Under the pieces are notes generated by a model. It saw nothing but the letters and a program-made list of their open reading frames with translations. It did no database searches and was not told where the DNA came from. Positions 42,834 to 53,014 of a DNA stretch of 64,000 nt are shown one piece after another; the stretch's first letter is position 1, and the number at the start of each line of letters is the position of its first letter. The position numbers were made by a program, and so were the translations under genes. This DNA is from M3007 sp041741155 (GTDB lineage Bacteria > Bacteroidota > Bacteroidia > Chitinophagales > Saprospiraceae): contig JBGSKO010000211.1 of assembly GCA_041741155.1 (NCBI GenBank), positions 1 through 64,000 on the forward strand, given 5' to 3'.

Positions 42834-45800
42834 CTATTCCGCTTTCAGCCACTTCACCAGAAGCGAGCGACCCTGTTCGTCTAAAACCAGAACATAGTGC
42901 AACCCACTCGGCAGGGTAGCGACCTCAATTTGTCCTTGCCATTCGGCCGCAGCTACTGTGCGGAGCAAACGGCCTTTAGCATCCAGTATCTGGACGATAA
43001 CTGGCTTGATTCCTTGCATTTCCAGACGGATAAACTGGCTGGCAGGGTTGGGTACGATGCGTATGGCAGCTACTGCTCCCGGCTCGGTAGTGGATACAAG
43101 ATTGTCAATGGTTACCGGGGACAACGTTCTGGCACAACCATTTTGATCCACAACAGTAAGGGTGTAAACGCCTGCCATCAGATTGTTCAAATCTTCGGTA
43201 GTGGCGAATGGTTGTCCATCTTTTTCCCAGGAGAAATTCAGGCTTCCAACACCGCCGTTTGTCGTCACCAGAATGCTGCCAACACCAGAATTTCCGGAAT
43301 CATCAAGTTTTGAGTCCAATACAATTTCAATTGGAGGCCCAACCGTAACAGAGAACGAGCAGGTAGAGGTGTTGCCCGAAACGTCGGTAACCCGAAACAC
43401 CTGTACACTTTCGCCAACCGGGAAATTACTGCCGCTCGGCAATCCGGAAATCAATTCCGGTTGTGCCCCGCCGAGGCTGCAATTATCCGAAACACTCGGC
43501 AAAGGGTATTGCAAATCGGCGCCCGCACAGCCAACTACCGAGACCGGACATACGATTCCTGGCGCCGTAGTATCGTTGGAGGTTATCGTTGCTGTTTCGA
43601 GAATGGTGCAGGCATTGGCATCCGTTATGGTAATCGAATAAGTCCCGACTCCCAGGTTTTGGCCAAAGCCTCCTCCCGTCCAGAAGAATTGGTATGGCGG
43701 GGTACCGCCCGAAATAACAGGGGAGAATCCGCCGTCTTTGCTTTCCGGACAAGAAGTTGGCGTCACCTCAATTTGTGCTACCAGTGGCGACGGCTGGGTA
43801 ATTACCGTTGCGGAAACCGTTTGACAACCGGCGCCGTCGCTGATGGTGACGGTATAGGTGCCGGCAGACAAATTGGAGATTGTGGCAGTATTTCCGCCAT
43901 TCGACCACAAATAGGAAATGGGGTTGGCGCCTCCGGAAGGAATAGCTGTGGCCTGACCGGAATTATCCCCGTTGCATAGAACATTCAAGGCTGAAATTGT
44001 TGCAGCCAGGTTACAGCCAAATGCATTCACCGTAACCGTTTGCACAGCGGTACAGTCGTTGTCATCCGTAACCGTGACGGTGTACTGTCCCGGCGCGAGG
44101 CCGGTGATTGTTTGGGTTGTAGCATTGTTGCTCCACAAATACGAGAAGGGCGCGGTGCCGCCAGTAGGTTGAGCCGTCGCAGTGCCATTGTTCAACCCAA
44201 CGCCAGATTCATTGGTGGCCGTCACATTGGCCAACAGGACCGCCGGGCCGGAAATCTGTACGGAAAGTTCAGCTGGGCAGTTGTTCGCATCTGTGATTTC
44301 TACCGTGTACGTACCGGGGGTAAGGTTGGTCGCCGTGGCCGTGGTATTGCCGTTGGACCAGAGGAATGTCGCCGGTAAAGCGGCACCAATCAGCGTAACA
44401 GTGGCAGTACCATCCCCGGCTCCGTTGCAGGTGACGTTTGTTGTTGTAGCCGAAGCAGATATGGTACAATTGAAACTATTAACCGTGATAACTTGAACTG
44501 CCGTACAGCCATTTGCATCTGTAGCCGTTACGGTGTAGTTACCGGGCGCCAGGTTGATGATGGTGGCTGTTGTCTCGCCGGTACTCCACAGGTACGTGTA
44601 TGCGGGTGTTCCACCGGATGGGTTGGCGGTAGCTGTGCCGTCATTGGCGCCGGATGCCGTTTCGCCGGTCGCGGTAGCATTCGCATTCAATACTGGGGGT
44701 TGTGTGATAGTGGCCATGGCCGTGGCAGTACAGTTTTCACCGTCGGTGACTGTGACGACGTATGTGCCCGGAGCGAGGTTACTCGCCAAAGCCGTCGTAT
44801 CACCGTTGGACCAGTCGTAGGTAAAATTACCAAAACCGCCGCCGCCAATGGCCGTTGCAGCGCCGTTCTGCCCGCCGTTGCAACTGACGTTCACCACGTT
44901 ATTCACACCGGCTGTTACTGCCTGTGATTGCACAACCGTCACGTTGGATGCTGCCGTACAACCACTTACAGTATTGACTACCAATAAATTATACACACCT
45001 GCTGCATCAACTGTTGGCGTAAGTGTCGTGTCGCCTTCGAGGATATTACCATTGGCGGTTGTCCAGAGATAGTCAAAGTTGGGTCCTTGCGAAGAGGGCG
45101 TACCGTTCAGTTGCAGCGAAGAAACCTGGCAGTTGAGATTACCCGGTTGGGCAATACTGGCCACAGGTGGCGTGATATTTTGGTTCACGGTTGCCAATGC
45201 CGTGTTCGTGCAGCCATTGGCGCCGTTGGTCACCGTCACGGTGTAATTTCCGGCAATAGCCACTTGGGGGTTTTGCAACACAGAGGCAAAACCATTGGGG
45301 CCGGACCAGGCGAAAGTAGCCGGATTGGCATTGGTCGTCGTGGTAATTTGCGCCAGCGTGTCCGCACAAGTCAAGGTTTCCGCCGAAACAGCAGCTGTAG
45401 GCGGCGTTGTATTTTGGGCAACCGAAACAGTAGCAGTAGTCGTGCAACCATTTGCGCCGCTGGTCACGGTTACCGTGTAATTTCCAGCAACAGCACCTAC
45501 CGGATTTTGAAGTGTGGAGGCAAAACCATTGGGGCCGGACCAGACGAATGCAGCCGGATTGGCATTAGTCGTCGTGGTAATTTGAGCCAACGTGTCCGCA
45601 CAGGTCAAGGTTTCCGCCGAAACAGTCGCCGTAGGTGACGTCGTATCTTGCGTCACTACAGCCGTGGCGAAATTGGTACAGCCGTTAGCCGTGTTGGTAA
45701 CGGTCACGGTATAGGTTCCAACAGTACTGACCGGAGGCATTTGCTGGTTGGAAGAAAAACCGGATGGACCCGACCAGGAAAAAGTCGGGTTATTCGCGTT

Positions 45801-47138
45801 TGTTGCGATTTGGAGCGTCACCGTTCCGTTGGTGCACGTCAGTTGTCCGCCGGTAGCCGTAGCTGTTGGCGGCTGGATATTGCTGGTTGCGGTGGTAAAC
45901 GCCGATTCCGTACAACCATTGGTGGTATTGGTCACAACCAGTGTGTACGTGCCGGCAGCATTTATCAAAGGAGTTAACGTAGTAGCACCCGAGACAATGT
46001 TGCCACCGTTGGATGCTGTCCAGAGGTAGGTAAATGTCGGTCCTTGCGACGAACCCGCGCCGTTCAGGGTAGCCGTTGGCTGAGCGCACGTCAGTGTGGC
46101 CGCCGGCCCGGCGGTTGCATTAGGGGGATTGGTATTGCTGAGTACCGTCACAGATGCTGTTTTGGTGCAGCCATTGGCATCCGTTGCGGTTACAGTATAG
46201 CCTCCTGGCTCGGTCAGTTCCACGGGGCTACCCGTCAGGCCGTTCGGCCATTCAAAAGTATAAGGTCCTGTACCTCCGGAAGCTGATGCAGTAGCCATCA
46301 CGGATAAATTGACACAAGTGAGTACACCCGCAACCGAAGCAGACGCATTGAGCACCGGAGGCTGTGTAATGGCGGCCGTAGCGGTGGCGGTACCGGAACC
46401 GGCGGCGCCAGTCACCGTGACCGTATAGGTGCCAGCGGTGAGGTTTACTGCCGTTTGGCCGTTTTGGCCATTCGACCACAGGTAGGTGTACGGTGTAGCA
46501 CCACCGGAAGCTTCCACGGTTGCGCTGCCGTTGTTGCCACCGTTACAAGACGCCGGGTTCACATCAGACATAACAGCCGATACCGGAGGAAGGCCTGCAA
46601 AGGAGTATGTTTCAGAAAAAGAAAAAGCGATGTCGCCACTGTCGTTGTTATTGCCGTTGCAAAAATTGCCAATAAAGTATGCTTTTATCGCATTTCCGTT
46701 GGCTGTTAGGGGTGATTTCCAGTTAAAAGCCCACGATACTGTACCGCCGGTAAAAACCTTTGACCCACGGTGTTCCATATATTCCCGGCCGGAAAAAAAC
46801 TCGGTTCCACTTTGACCGTTAACCGTGGATAAATCTCCTGCATTGAGATTATTGCCGTCAACCATAACAAGCTGGTAACCGCCACGGGAAGGACTTCCGC
46901 CGGTAGCCGTGAGTGTGATGGTTAATGGATACGTTGTATTGGGTTCAATCGTGGACGGTAGCCCATCTAAAACTACGGAGCCTGTGAAACTGCCTCCGGA
47001 GTGGCAGTTATTACAACTACCATCGAATGGCGCACCTGTTCGCCCGGTGGGAGGATTGCTTGAATTGGCGAGCCAGACTAAAATGACCAAAATCAGGCCG
47101 CTAAAACGAAAAAGACGGGATTGGTACGGAAGATTCAT
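42834..47138 (-). CDS. Giant secreted SprB-repeat protein with type IX sorting domain
   Basis: A 1434-residue exported protein. After the hydrophobic start (residues 10-25) comes a reeler-like choice-of-anchor module (30-180). It has the GAPFDGSCNNCHSGG motif, which includes CNNCH at 42-46, a potential heme c attachment site. Residues 185-1240 hold many SprB/PKD-like repeats of the pattern SCNGGNNGSATVEASGG, PYTYLWSNG, LTAGTYTVTVT. A HYR-like module follows near 1240-1300 (FPVGESVQVFRVTDVSGNTS). The last 75 residues are a type A sorting domain (IRIVPNPASQFIRLEM). It is probably an adhesin-like surface protein exported by the type IX system. A gene this long with such repeats can recombine internally. 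Confidence 0.9.
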   Translation of the reverse strand: MNLPYQSRLFRFSGLILVILVWLANSSNPPTGRTGAPFDGSCNNCHSGGSFTGSVVLDGLPSTIEPNTTYPLTITLTATGGSPSRGGYQLVMVDGNNLNAGDLSTVNGQSGTEFFSGREYMEHRGSKVFTGGTVSWAFNWKSPLTANGNAIKAYFIGNFCNGNNNDSGDIAFSFSETYSFAGLPPVSAVMSDVNPASCNGGNNGSATVEASGGATPYTYLWSNGQNGQTAVNLTAGTYTVTVTGAAGSGTATATAAITQPPVLNASASVAGVLTCVNLSVMATASASGGTGPYTFEWPNGLTGSPVELTEPGGYTVTATDANGCTKTASVTVLSNTNPPNATAGPAATLTCAQPTATLNGAGSSQGPTFTYLWTASNGGNIVSGATTLTPLINAAGTYTLVVTNTTNGCTESAFTTATSNIQPPTATATGGQLTCTNGTVTLQIATNANNPTFSWSGPSGFSSNQQMPPVSTVGTYTVTVTNTANGCTNFATAVVTQDTTSPTATVSAETLTCADTLAQITTTTNANPAAFVWSGPNGFASTLQNPVGAVAGNYTVTVTSGANGCTTTATVSVAQNTTPPTAAVSAETLTCADTLAQITTTTNANPATFAWSGPNGFASVLQNPQVAIAGNYTVTVTNGANGCTNTALATVNQNITPPVASIAQPGNLNCQVSSLQLNGTPSSQGPNFDYLWTTANGNILEGDTTLTPTVDAAGVYNLLVVNTVSGCTAASNVTVVQSQAVTAGVNNVVNVSCNGGQNGAATAIGGGGFGNFTYDWSNGDTTALASNLAPGTYVVTVTDGENCTATAMATITQPPVLNANATATGETASGANDGTATANPSGGTPAYTYLWSTGETTATIINLAPGNYTVTATDANGCTAVQVITVNSFNCTISASATTTNVTCNGAGDGTATVTLIGAALPATFLWSNGNTTATATNLTPGTYTVEITDANNCPAELSVQISGPAVLLANVTATNESGVGLNNGTATAQPTGGTAPFSYLWSNNATTQTITGLAPGQYTVTVTDDNDCTAVQTVTVNAFGCNLAATISALNVLCNGDNSGQATAIPSGGANPISYLWSNGGNTATISNLSAGTYTVTISDGAGCQTVSATVITQPSPLVAQIEVTPTSCPESKDGGFSPVISGGTPPYQFFWTGGGFGQNLGVGTYSITITDANACTILETATITSNDTTAPGIVCPVSVVGCAGADLQYPLPSVSDNCSLGGAQPELISGLPSGSNFPVGESVQVFRVTDVSGNTSTCSFSVTVGPPIEIVLDSKLDDSGNSGVGSILVTTNGGVGSLNFSWEKDGQPFATTEDLNNLMAGVYTLTVVDQNGCARTLSPVTIDNLVSTTEPGAVAAIRIVPNPASQFIRLEMQGIKPVIVQILDAKGRLLRTVAAAEWQGQIEVATLPSGLHYVLVLDEQGRSLLVKWLKAE

Positions 47139-47183
47139 ACGTTAAATTGATCGGTTAAAAAATTTGAATAGATTTCATAAAGA

Positions 47184-47191
47184 CAAATGTA
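47184..47191 (-). promoter_or_regulatory. -7 promoter element of the SprB-repeat gene (TACATTTG)
   Basis: Exact TAnnTTTG motif on the minus strand, 45 bases before the start codon, in the 307-bp divergent gap 47139-47445. The other side of the gap has TACCTTCG at 47328-47335 (one mismatch) pointing to fadN. Confidence 0.55.
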
Positions 47192-47397
47192 GATACACCT
47201 TTGTCCAGTCTTCGCTGCCCAATGATTTTTAGATGTGATGGGAAATAGCAAAACATCATTATTGTTGTGAATTCAAAACCTAAAAGCAAATACGGCTCTA
47301 CTTTTAATTTTTCCTAAACGAAACCCCTACCTTCGCCCGGCGAACATTCGCCAAAAAGAACCGTTGTTTTCTCGAGTAACCTCATAATCCCAATTCC

Positions 47398-47442
47398 AAT
47401 CGAATCAATCCGATCAATCGAACATATCGAACATATCAAACC
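47398..47442. repeat. Degenerate 9-bp periodic repeat before fadN
   Basis: Five consecutive 9-mers (AATCGAATC, AATCCGATC, AATCGAACA, TATCGAACA, TATCAAACC) end 3 bases before the fadN ATG. The unit length and position parallel the 20-unit array before the HAD gene, with a different and less regular sequence. Confidence 0.6.
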
Positions 47443-47445
47443 ACC

Positions 47446-49845
47446 ATGCTCAACAAACACATACGAAAAGTGGCCGTCCTGGGTTCCGGTCTGATGGGTA
47501 CCGGCATCGCTGCGCATCTCGCCGGCTGTGGACTCGAAGTCCTGATGCTGGATATCCTCCCGCCCGACTTGAAGGAAAGCGAGTCCAAAAATCCTGCTGC
47601 GCGTAACCGTATCGGGCAAACATCACTTCAAACTGCCCTAAAGGCCAAACCGGCGCCATTCTATGACCAGAAATTTGCGTCCAGGATTATCGTTGGCAAT
47701 TTCGAAGACGATTTTTCGAAAATAAAAGACTGTGACTGGATCATAGAAGTTGTCGTGGAACGCCTCGACGTCAAGAAACAGGTGTTTGAAAAAGTTGATA
47801 AATACCGCGAAAAGGGTAGTCTTGTCACTTCAAATACCTCCGGCATCCCGATCCACCTGATGACTGAAGGCCGCAGCGATGACTTCAAAAAGCATTTCCT
47901 CGGTACTCACTTTTTCAATCCCGCCCGGTACATGCGGCTGCTGGAAATCATTCCAACACCCGATACGGATCCAGATGTGACGGCATTTTTCATGCATTAT
48001 GGCGATGTTTTCCTCGGCAAACAAACTGTACTCTGCAAGGATACTCCGGCATTTATCGCTAACCGCGTCGGAGTGTATGCCATGGCCAAAATTTTTCAAC
48101 TGACCCACGAGATTGGCCTCGACATCGCAACCGTGGATACGCTTACTGGTCCAGCCATTGGCCGCCCCAAAACCGGTACATTCAGACTTGGCGACCTTGT
48201 AGGCATGGACACCGCTGTACACGTCATCAACGGTATGCGCCAAAATTGCCCGCACGACGAGCAGATCGGCGCCTTTGAAGTGCCCAAGTTTTTGGAGTTT
48301 CTCATCGAGAACAAGTTCTTCGGAAATAAGTCGGGCAAGGGTTTTTACCAAAAAACCGGCGAAAAGGACGCAAAGGGTCGTCCGGTAGTGCTAGCCCTCA
48401 ATCTGGATACATTGGAATACAGCCCCTCTCAAAAAGCCAAACTACCCATACTCGACACGCTCAAACAAATTGATGAGCTACCGCGCCGCATGAAGGCAAT
48501 TTTCAAAGGCACAGACAAGGGCGCAGAACTCCTGCAACGCTCTTTCCTGGGCCTTTTCGCCTACGCCTCCAACCGCATACCGGAGATCAGCGACACACTA
48601 TACGCCATAGATGATGCCCTGCGCGCCGGCTTTGCCTGGGAAAAAGGCCCATTCGAATACTGGGACCTCGTTGGAGTCGCGGAAGCAGTGCAAGCAGCTG
48701 AAGCCAGTGGAGAAAAAATAGCCCCCTGGGTGTCGGAAATGCTAGCCGCCGGGCACATCAGTTTTTACAAATCTGAAAATGGCAAGCGCCTCTGCTATAA
48801 CCCAGCCACCAAATCCTACGAGCAACTGCCCGGTGGCGAAGCATTTATCGTGCTGGATGCGTACCGCGACCAGAAGCCGGTTTTTCAAAATGCGGAAGTT
48901 ACCTTGCATGATATCGGAAATGGTGTACTATGCCTCGAGTTTCACTCCAAAATGAACGCCATTGGAGAGGGAATACTGCGTGGGCTAAACGAAAGCGTTC
49001 GTATTGCCGAAGAGGAAGGTTGGAAAGGTTTGGTCATTGGTAACAACGCCCAAAATTTCACTGTTGGCGCCAACCTGATGATGATCGCCATGATGGCCTA
49101 CCAACAGGAGTGGGATGAACTCAACATGGCCGTCAATATTTTCCAGCAAACCTCCATGCGACTGCGCTACTCTTCTGTGCCGGTGGTCATGGCCACGCAG
49201 GGATATGTTTTTGGCGGAGGGTGCGAATTTGCCATGCACTGTGACGGCGTCGTGGCTGCTGCTGAAAGTTACATCGGCTTGGTGGAAGTAGGCGTCGGCC
49301 TTATCCCAGGCGGTGCAGGTACCAAGGAATTTGCTGTACGTGCTTCCGATGCGTACAGCCGAGAAGGCGATGTACAAATTCCAACATTGATTGAAAAATT
49401 TAAAACCATCGCGACGGCACAAGTGGCGACTTCCGCTTCCGAAGCGTTCAACTACGGCTATCTGCTCCCGCAAAAAGACCAGGTGGTATTCAATACTGCC
49501 CGAAACATCGCCGAAGCAAAGGCCAAGGTGCTTGAGCTGTCCGATAACTATGTACAACCAATTCCGCGCAAGGACATCCTTGTACTGGGTCGCACGGGGC
49601 TTGGCGCCTTGTATATCGCGGCGCATTCTCTTAAACTCGGCAACTATGCCAGCGAACACGACGTCAAGATCGCACAAAAAATAGCATGGGTCCTGTGTGG
49701 CGGCGACCTCACCAGTCCGCAACAAGTGTCTGAACAGTATCTGCTTGATCTGGAGCGTGAAGCGTTTCTGAGTTTATGCGGAGAACAAAAGACATTGGAG
49801 CGGGTGCAGTTCATGCTGGAGAACGGTAAGCCGTTGCGGAATTAG
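47446..49845 (+). CDS. fadN: 3-hydroxyacyl-CoA dehydrogenase / enoyl-CoA hydratase fusion (FadN type)
   Basis: A 799-residue fatty-acid beta-oxidation enzyme. The NAD-binding domain starts VAVLGSGLMGTGIAAHLAGC (residues 9-28). The dehydrogenase helical domains cover about 195-400 (NRVGVYAMAKIFQLTHEIGL). The enoyl-CoA hydratase (crotonase) domain covers about 480-700. It has VIGNNAQNFTVGANLMMI, and GGGCEFAMHCDGVVAAAESY in the position of the oxyanion hole and catalytic Glu. The dehydrogenase-first order is that of FadN, not of E. coli FadB. The thiolase gene fadA follows after 97 bp. Confidence 0.93.
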   Translation: MLNKHIRKVAVLGSGLMGTGIAAHLAGCGLEVLMLDILPPDLKESESKNPAARNRIGQTSLQTALKAKPAPFYDQKFASRIIVGNFEDDFSKIKDCDWIIEVVVERLDVKKQVFEKVDKYREKGSLVTSNTSGIPIHLMTEGRSDDFKKHFLGTHFFNPARYMRLLEIIPTPDTDPDVTAFFMHYGDVFLGKQTVLCKDTPAFIANRVGVYAMAKIFQLTHEIGLDIATVDTLTGPAIGRPKTGTFRLGDLVGMDTAVHVINGMRQNCPHDEQIGAFEVPKFLEFLIENKFFGNKSGKGFYQKTGEKDAKGRPVVLALNLDTLEYSPSQKAKLPILDTLKQIDELPRRMKAIFKGTDKGAELLQRSFLGLFAYASNRIPEISDTLYAIDDALRAGFAWEKGPFEYWDLVGVAEAVQAAEASGEKIAPWVSEMLAAGHISFYKSENGKRLCYNPATKSYEQLPGGEAFIVLDAYRDQKPVFQNAEVTLHDIGNGVLCLEFHSKMNAIGEGILRGLNESVRIAEEEGWKGLVIGNNAQNFTVGANLMMIAMMAYQQEWDELNMAVNIFQQTSMRLRYSSVPVVMATQGYVFGGGCEFAMHCDGVVAAAESYIGLVEVGVGLIPGGAGTKEFAVRASDAYSREGDVQIPTLIEKFKTIATAQVATSASEAFNYGYLLPQKDQVVFNTARNIAEAKAKVLELSDNYVQPIPRKDILVLGRTGLGALYIAAHSLKLGNYASEHDVKIAQKIAWVLCGGDLTSPQQVSEQYLLDLEREAFLSLCGEQKTLERVQFMLENGKPLRN

Positions 49846-49942
49846 ATGTACTGCGGAAGGCTGATCCGATCAAAACGTAAAGCATAAATTCCAGATCCCG
49901 TTCTCCGGGTCACATTGTCAGACATTCAAAACTTTAAAAAAA

Positions 49943-51118
49943 ATGCAAGAAGCATATATCATTTCCGGTTTTCGTACCGCTGTTGGTAAAGCCGGCAAAG
50001 GAGGATTCAAAGGCACTCGCCCGGATGACCTGGCCATTGAGGTCATCCAGCATATCATTAAAAATACGCCCGGGCTTGAGCCTGGTATGGTAGACGATGT
50101 ACTCGTCGGTTGCGCCAATCCGGAAGGCGAACAGGGGCTTCAGATCGGGCGACTCATCGCTGTTCGGGCACTCGGCAAAGATGTGCCGGGTATGACCGTC
50201 AACCGCTACTGTGCCTCCGGTTTAGAAACGATCAGTATTGCTACGGCAAAAATTCGGGCCGGCATGGGCCACTGCTACATTGCCGGCGGCGCTGAGAGCA
50301 TGAGCCTAATCCCCATGACTGGCTATAAACTCGCGCCCAACTACAATATTGCTGCAAACACGCCCGACTACCTCGTAGGTATGGGCCTCACCGCAGAAGC
50401 CGTTGCGAAAAAATACGGCATCAGCCGGGAAGCGGCCGATGCCTTTTCCGTGCGCTCGCACGTCAACGCAGGAGCGGCCATAGACGGCGGAAAATTTAAA
50501 GACGAGATCATCCCCATCAAAGTTCCAGAGGTATGGGTTGAAAATGACAAGCGCCAGTCTCGCGAGAATATCGTGGATACCGACGAGGGTGTTCGCCGCG
50601 ACACCTCTCTGGAGGGCCTTGGCAAACTTCGCCCGGCCTTTGCCATCGGCGGAAGTGTCACGGCAGGCAATGCTTCGCAAACCTCCGATGGCGCATCCTT
50701 CGTACTGGTCATGTCTGAAGAACTGATGAAAAATCTGGGGCTGCAACCGATCGCTCGTCTTGCTGCTTGTGCGGTAGCCGGTGTGGATCCATTACTCATG
50801 GGTATCGGACCCGTGCAAGCCATCCCGAAAGCGCTGAAACAAGCAGGTATGCAGCTCAACCAGATCGAGCTAATTGAACTCAACGAGGCTTTTGCGGCCC
50901 AGGCATTGGCCGTCATTCAAGAGGCCGGACTGAATCCAGATATCGTCAATGTGAATGGGGGGGCTATTGCATTGGGTCATCCGCTGGGCTGCACGGGCGC
51001 CAAATTATCTGTACAGTTGCTTAATGAAATGCGTCGTCGAAACCAGCGGTACGGCATAGTCACGGCATGCGTCGGCGGCGGACAAGGTATTGCGGGGATA
51101 TACGAGCGGCTGAACTAA
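49943..51118 (+). CDS. fadA: Acetyl-CoA acyltransferase (thiolase)
   Basis: A 391-residue thiolase that cleaves 3-ketoacyl-CoA. The nucleophile is Cys90 in VNRYCASGLET. The C-terminal catalytic motifs are GGAIALGHPLGCTGA (His) and VTACVGGGQGIAG (Cys). The gene lies next to fadN, its pathway partner, and probably shares transcription. The biosynthetic acetyl-CoA acetyltransferase role is less likely. Confidence 0.95.
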   Translation: MQEAYIISGFRTAVGKAGKGGFKGTRPDDLAIEVIQHIIKNTPGLEPGMVDDVLVGCANPEGEQGLQIGRLIAVRALGKDVPGMTVNRYCASGLETISIATAKIRAGMGHCYIAGGAESMSLIPMTGYKLAPNYNIAANTPDYLVGMGLTAEAVAKKYGISREAADAFSVRSHVNAGAAIDGGKFKDEIIPIKVPEVWVENDKRQSRENIVDTDEGVRRDTSLEGLGKLRPAFAIGGSVTAGNASQTSDGASFVLVMSEELMKNLGLQPIARLAACAVAGVDPLLMGIGPVQAIPKALKQAGMQLNQIELIELNEAFAAQALAVIQEAGLNPDIVNVNGGAIALGHPLGCTGAKLSVQLLNEMRRRNQRYGIVTACVGGGQGIAGIYERLN

Positions 51119-51238
51119 TTTTGCCACAAGCACATCCCAAATCAAGGGCTGCTTTCGTTCACAACACGGATGCAGCCTTTTTTAATGGGCCGATTCCAGT
51201 TATCTATTTTAAATCAGCAGTTCAACATCCGCCATGCT

Positions 51239-52864
51239 ATGAAATTCCATCTCCCGTTTTTACTCCTTTTTCTACTCCCGATTTGCACCCAGGCACAAGA
51301 TGAATCCTTTTTCAAGTTGGAAAAATTGCCTGATTTTATCAACTCCGCTTACGACGAAATAACTCCAGTACCCAGCCGTGACGGCAACACCCTGTACTTC
51401 ACCCGGGTAGCCTACCCGGAGTTTAACCGCTATCTTTTTTTAGATAGCATTAATCTTTATGAAAAATACCCGCAGGAAAAGTACGAGCGTATCCTGCGAA
51501 ATGCTTTCTCCGAACTTTCGGGAAAGCCCGTCCGCGACCCGGCATCTTCATCTTTTAACCAGGATGTTTGGGTTGCCGAAAGCGACTCGTTAGCTGATTT
51601 TTATTTTCTGGAACATCCTCGCGAGCCGCTTAATAATGCTCTGCCCAACAGCATCGTGTGTATTACACCAGACCCAAACGCCTTCTACTGCATCAACCAA
51701 TTCTCGGAAAAAGGCGACATGACCAAGGGGTTTTCGATCATCCGTCGGGTGGATAGCACGTGGGCCTTCCCCACCCCAATCGAAATTGCGGAATACTACA
51801 CCATTACTTCCGACGTAAACCTGACGATGAGTTTTGATGGCCAGGTACTTATCCTGTCTGCCGTTCGGCACGATTCGCGGGATATGGATTTGTTTGTGTG
51901 CTTCAATGAGGGCAAAAACAAATGGAGCGCACCACAGAATTTAGGAAAGATTGTAAACTCCGAAAAACGCGAGACTACTCCTTTTCTCTCCGAAGACAAC
52001 ATGACATTGTTCTTCTCCTCGAATAATTGGGAGACCTCGGGCGGCAATGATATTTTTATGAGTAAACGCCTGGACGATACCTGGAAGAATTGGAGCCAGC
52101 CCCAACGCCTCGTCGAACCCGTCAACTCCAAGGCTGATGATAGCCAACCCTATTTCAATATGACCTCCGGCTTTCTGTACTTCACCTCCACCCGCGACGG
52201 CAACAGCGATATTTTTCGGGTGCGTATTGCTCCGCCGCAGCCAACGGAGTTCACTATTCGCGGGCGGGTTTTTAATCGAAAAACACACGAGCTAATGCCC
52301 AATACGGTCGTTCGGTATGGCGCTATAAATAGTCCAATGAATACCCTTACCACCAACAATGGCTTCTTTACGCTGAAAATACCAAAAGGAGTACGGTTTG
52401 ATTTGACTCCGGAAAAAGGTGCTTTTATTGGTCAATCGGAGCAAGTTTTCTTCCGGCAGGACTACTACTTTTTTCAGGAGTATTATCAAGTTGACCTATG
52501 GCTGGATCCACTTGAAGTGAATGATAAGATCGAACTACGCCCTATCTTTTTCCAACAATCCAAAGCTACTATTCTAGAAAAATCCTATCCCGAACTGGAA
52601 CGGTTAGCCGCAATACTGGCCGAAAACACCAGTCTGGAAATTCAAGTTGAAGGGCATACTGATAATGTAGGAAAGGCCGAGGAACTCCTGCTTTTATCCG
52701 AACAGCGGGCCACATCTATCCGGGACTACCTTATCGGAAAAGGTATTGATTCCCGTCGAATCTCGACCATTGGGTATGGGCCGAAGTATCCACTTAGCGA
52801 CAATACCAACGATGATCTGCGCGCAAATAACCGCCGGGTAGAAGTGCGTATTACGAAGATTTGA
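51239..52864 (+). CDS. PD40 beta-propeller / OmpA-domain envelope protein
   Basis: A 541-residue exported protein. The ATG at 51239 opens a typical signal peptide (MKFHLPFLLLFLLPICTQAQ). An upstream ATG at 51170 would bury it. Residues 30-340 are PD40-type propeller strands (TPVPSRDGNTLYFTR-like, GFLYFTSTRDGNSDIF). Residues 345-430 are a carboxypeptidase-regulatory-like beta domain (FTIRGRVFNRKTHELMPN). The last 110 residues are the OmpA domain with EIQVEGHTDNVGKAEELLLL and NNRRVEVRITK. It probably tethers an outer-membrane complex to peptidoglycan. It resembles PorE-like proteins but has no clear lipobox. Confidence 0.85.
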   Translation: MKFHLPFLLLFLLPICTQAQDESFFKLEKLPDFINSAYDEITPVPSRDGNTLYFTRVAYPEFNRYLFLDSINLYEKYPQEKYERILRNAFSELSGKPVRDPASSSFNQDVWVAESDSLADFYFLEHPREPLNNALPNSIVCITPDPNAFYCINQFSEKGDMTKGFSIIRRVDSTWAFPTPIEIAEYYTITSDVNLTMSFDGQVLILSAVRHDSRDMDLFVCFNEGKNKWSAPQNLGKIVNSEKRETTPFLSEDNMTLFFSSNNWETSGGNDIFMSKRLDDTWKNWSQPQRLVEPVNSKADDSQPYFNMTSGFLYFTSTRDGNSDIFRVRIAPPQPTEFTIRGRVFNRKTHELMPNTVVRYGAINSPMNTLTTNNGFFTLKIPKGVRFDLTPEKGAFIGQSEQVFFRQDYYFFQEYYQVDLWLDPLEVNDKIELRPIFFQQSKATILEKSYPELERLAAILAENTSLEIQVEGHTDNVGKAEELLLLSEQRATSIRDYLIGKGIDSRRISTIGYGPKYPLSDNTNDDLRANNRRVEVRITKI

Positions 52865-52947
52865 TTCCTTTAACGGTATGGGGTGGGCATCTTGCAGTAC
52901 TTATTTTTCTTGCAACACCCTACTCCATTACCCACACCGTGTGGCAA

Positions 52948-52963
52948 TGTTCCACATGGAACA
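52948..52963. other. parS-like centromere site 1
   Basis: TGTTCCACATGGAACA, a palindrome except for the CA/TG core. It differs at one base from the TGTTCCACGTGGAACA form of the ParB site known from Pseudomonas, and at three bases from the Bacillus consensus. It sits in the 150-bp gap before thrC, inside a larger inverted repeat (52941-52970) with 14-base arms and one mismatch. A second near-identical site lies 1 kb downstream. Confidence 0.7.
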
Positions 52964-53014
52964 TTGTCACACGATACGTGTTTCACAAACAAACAGCACC
53001 TGCAATAACCGACC

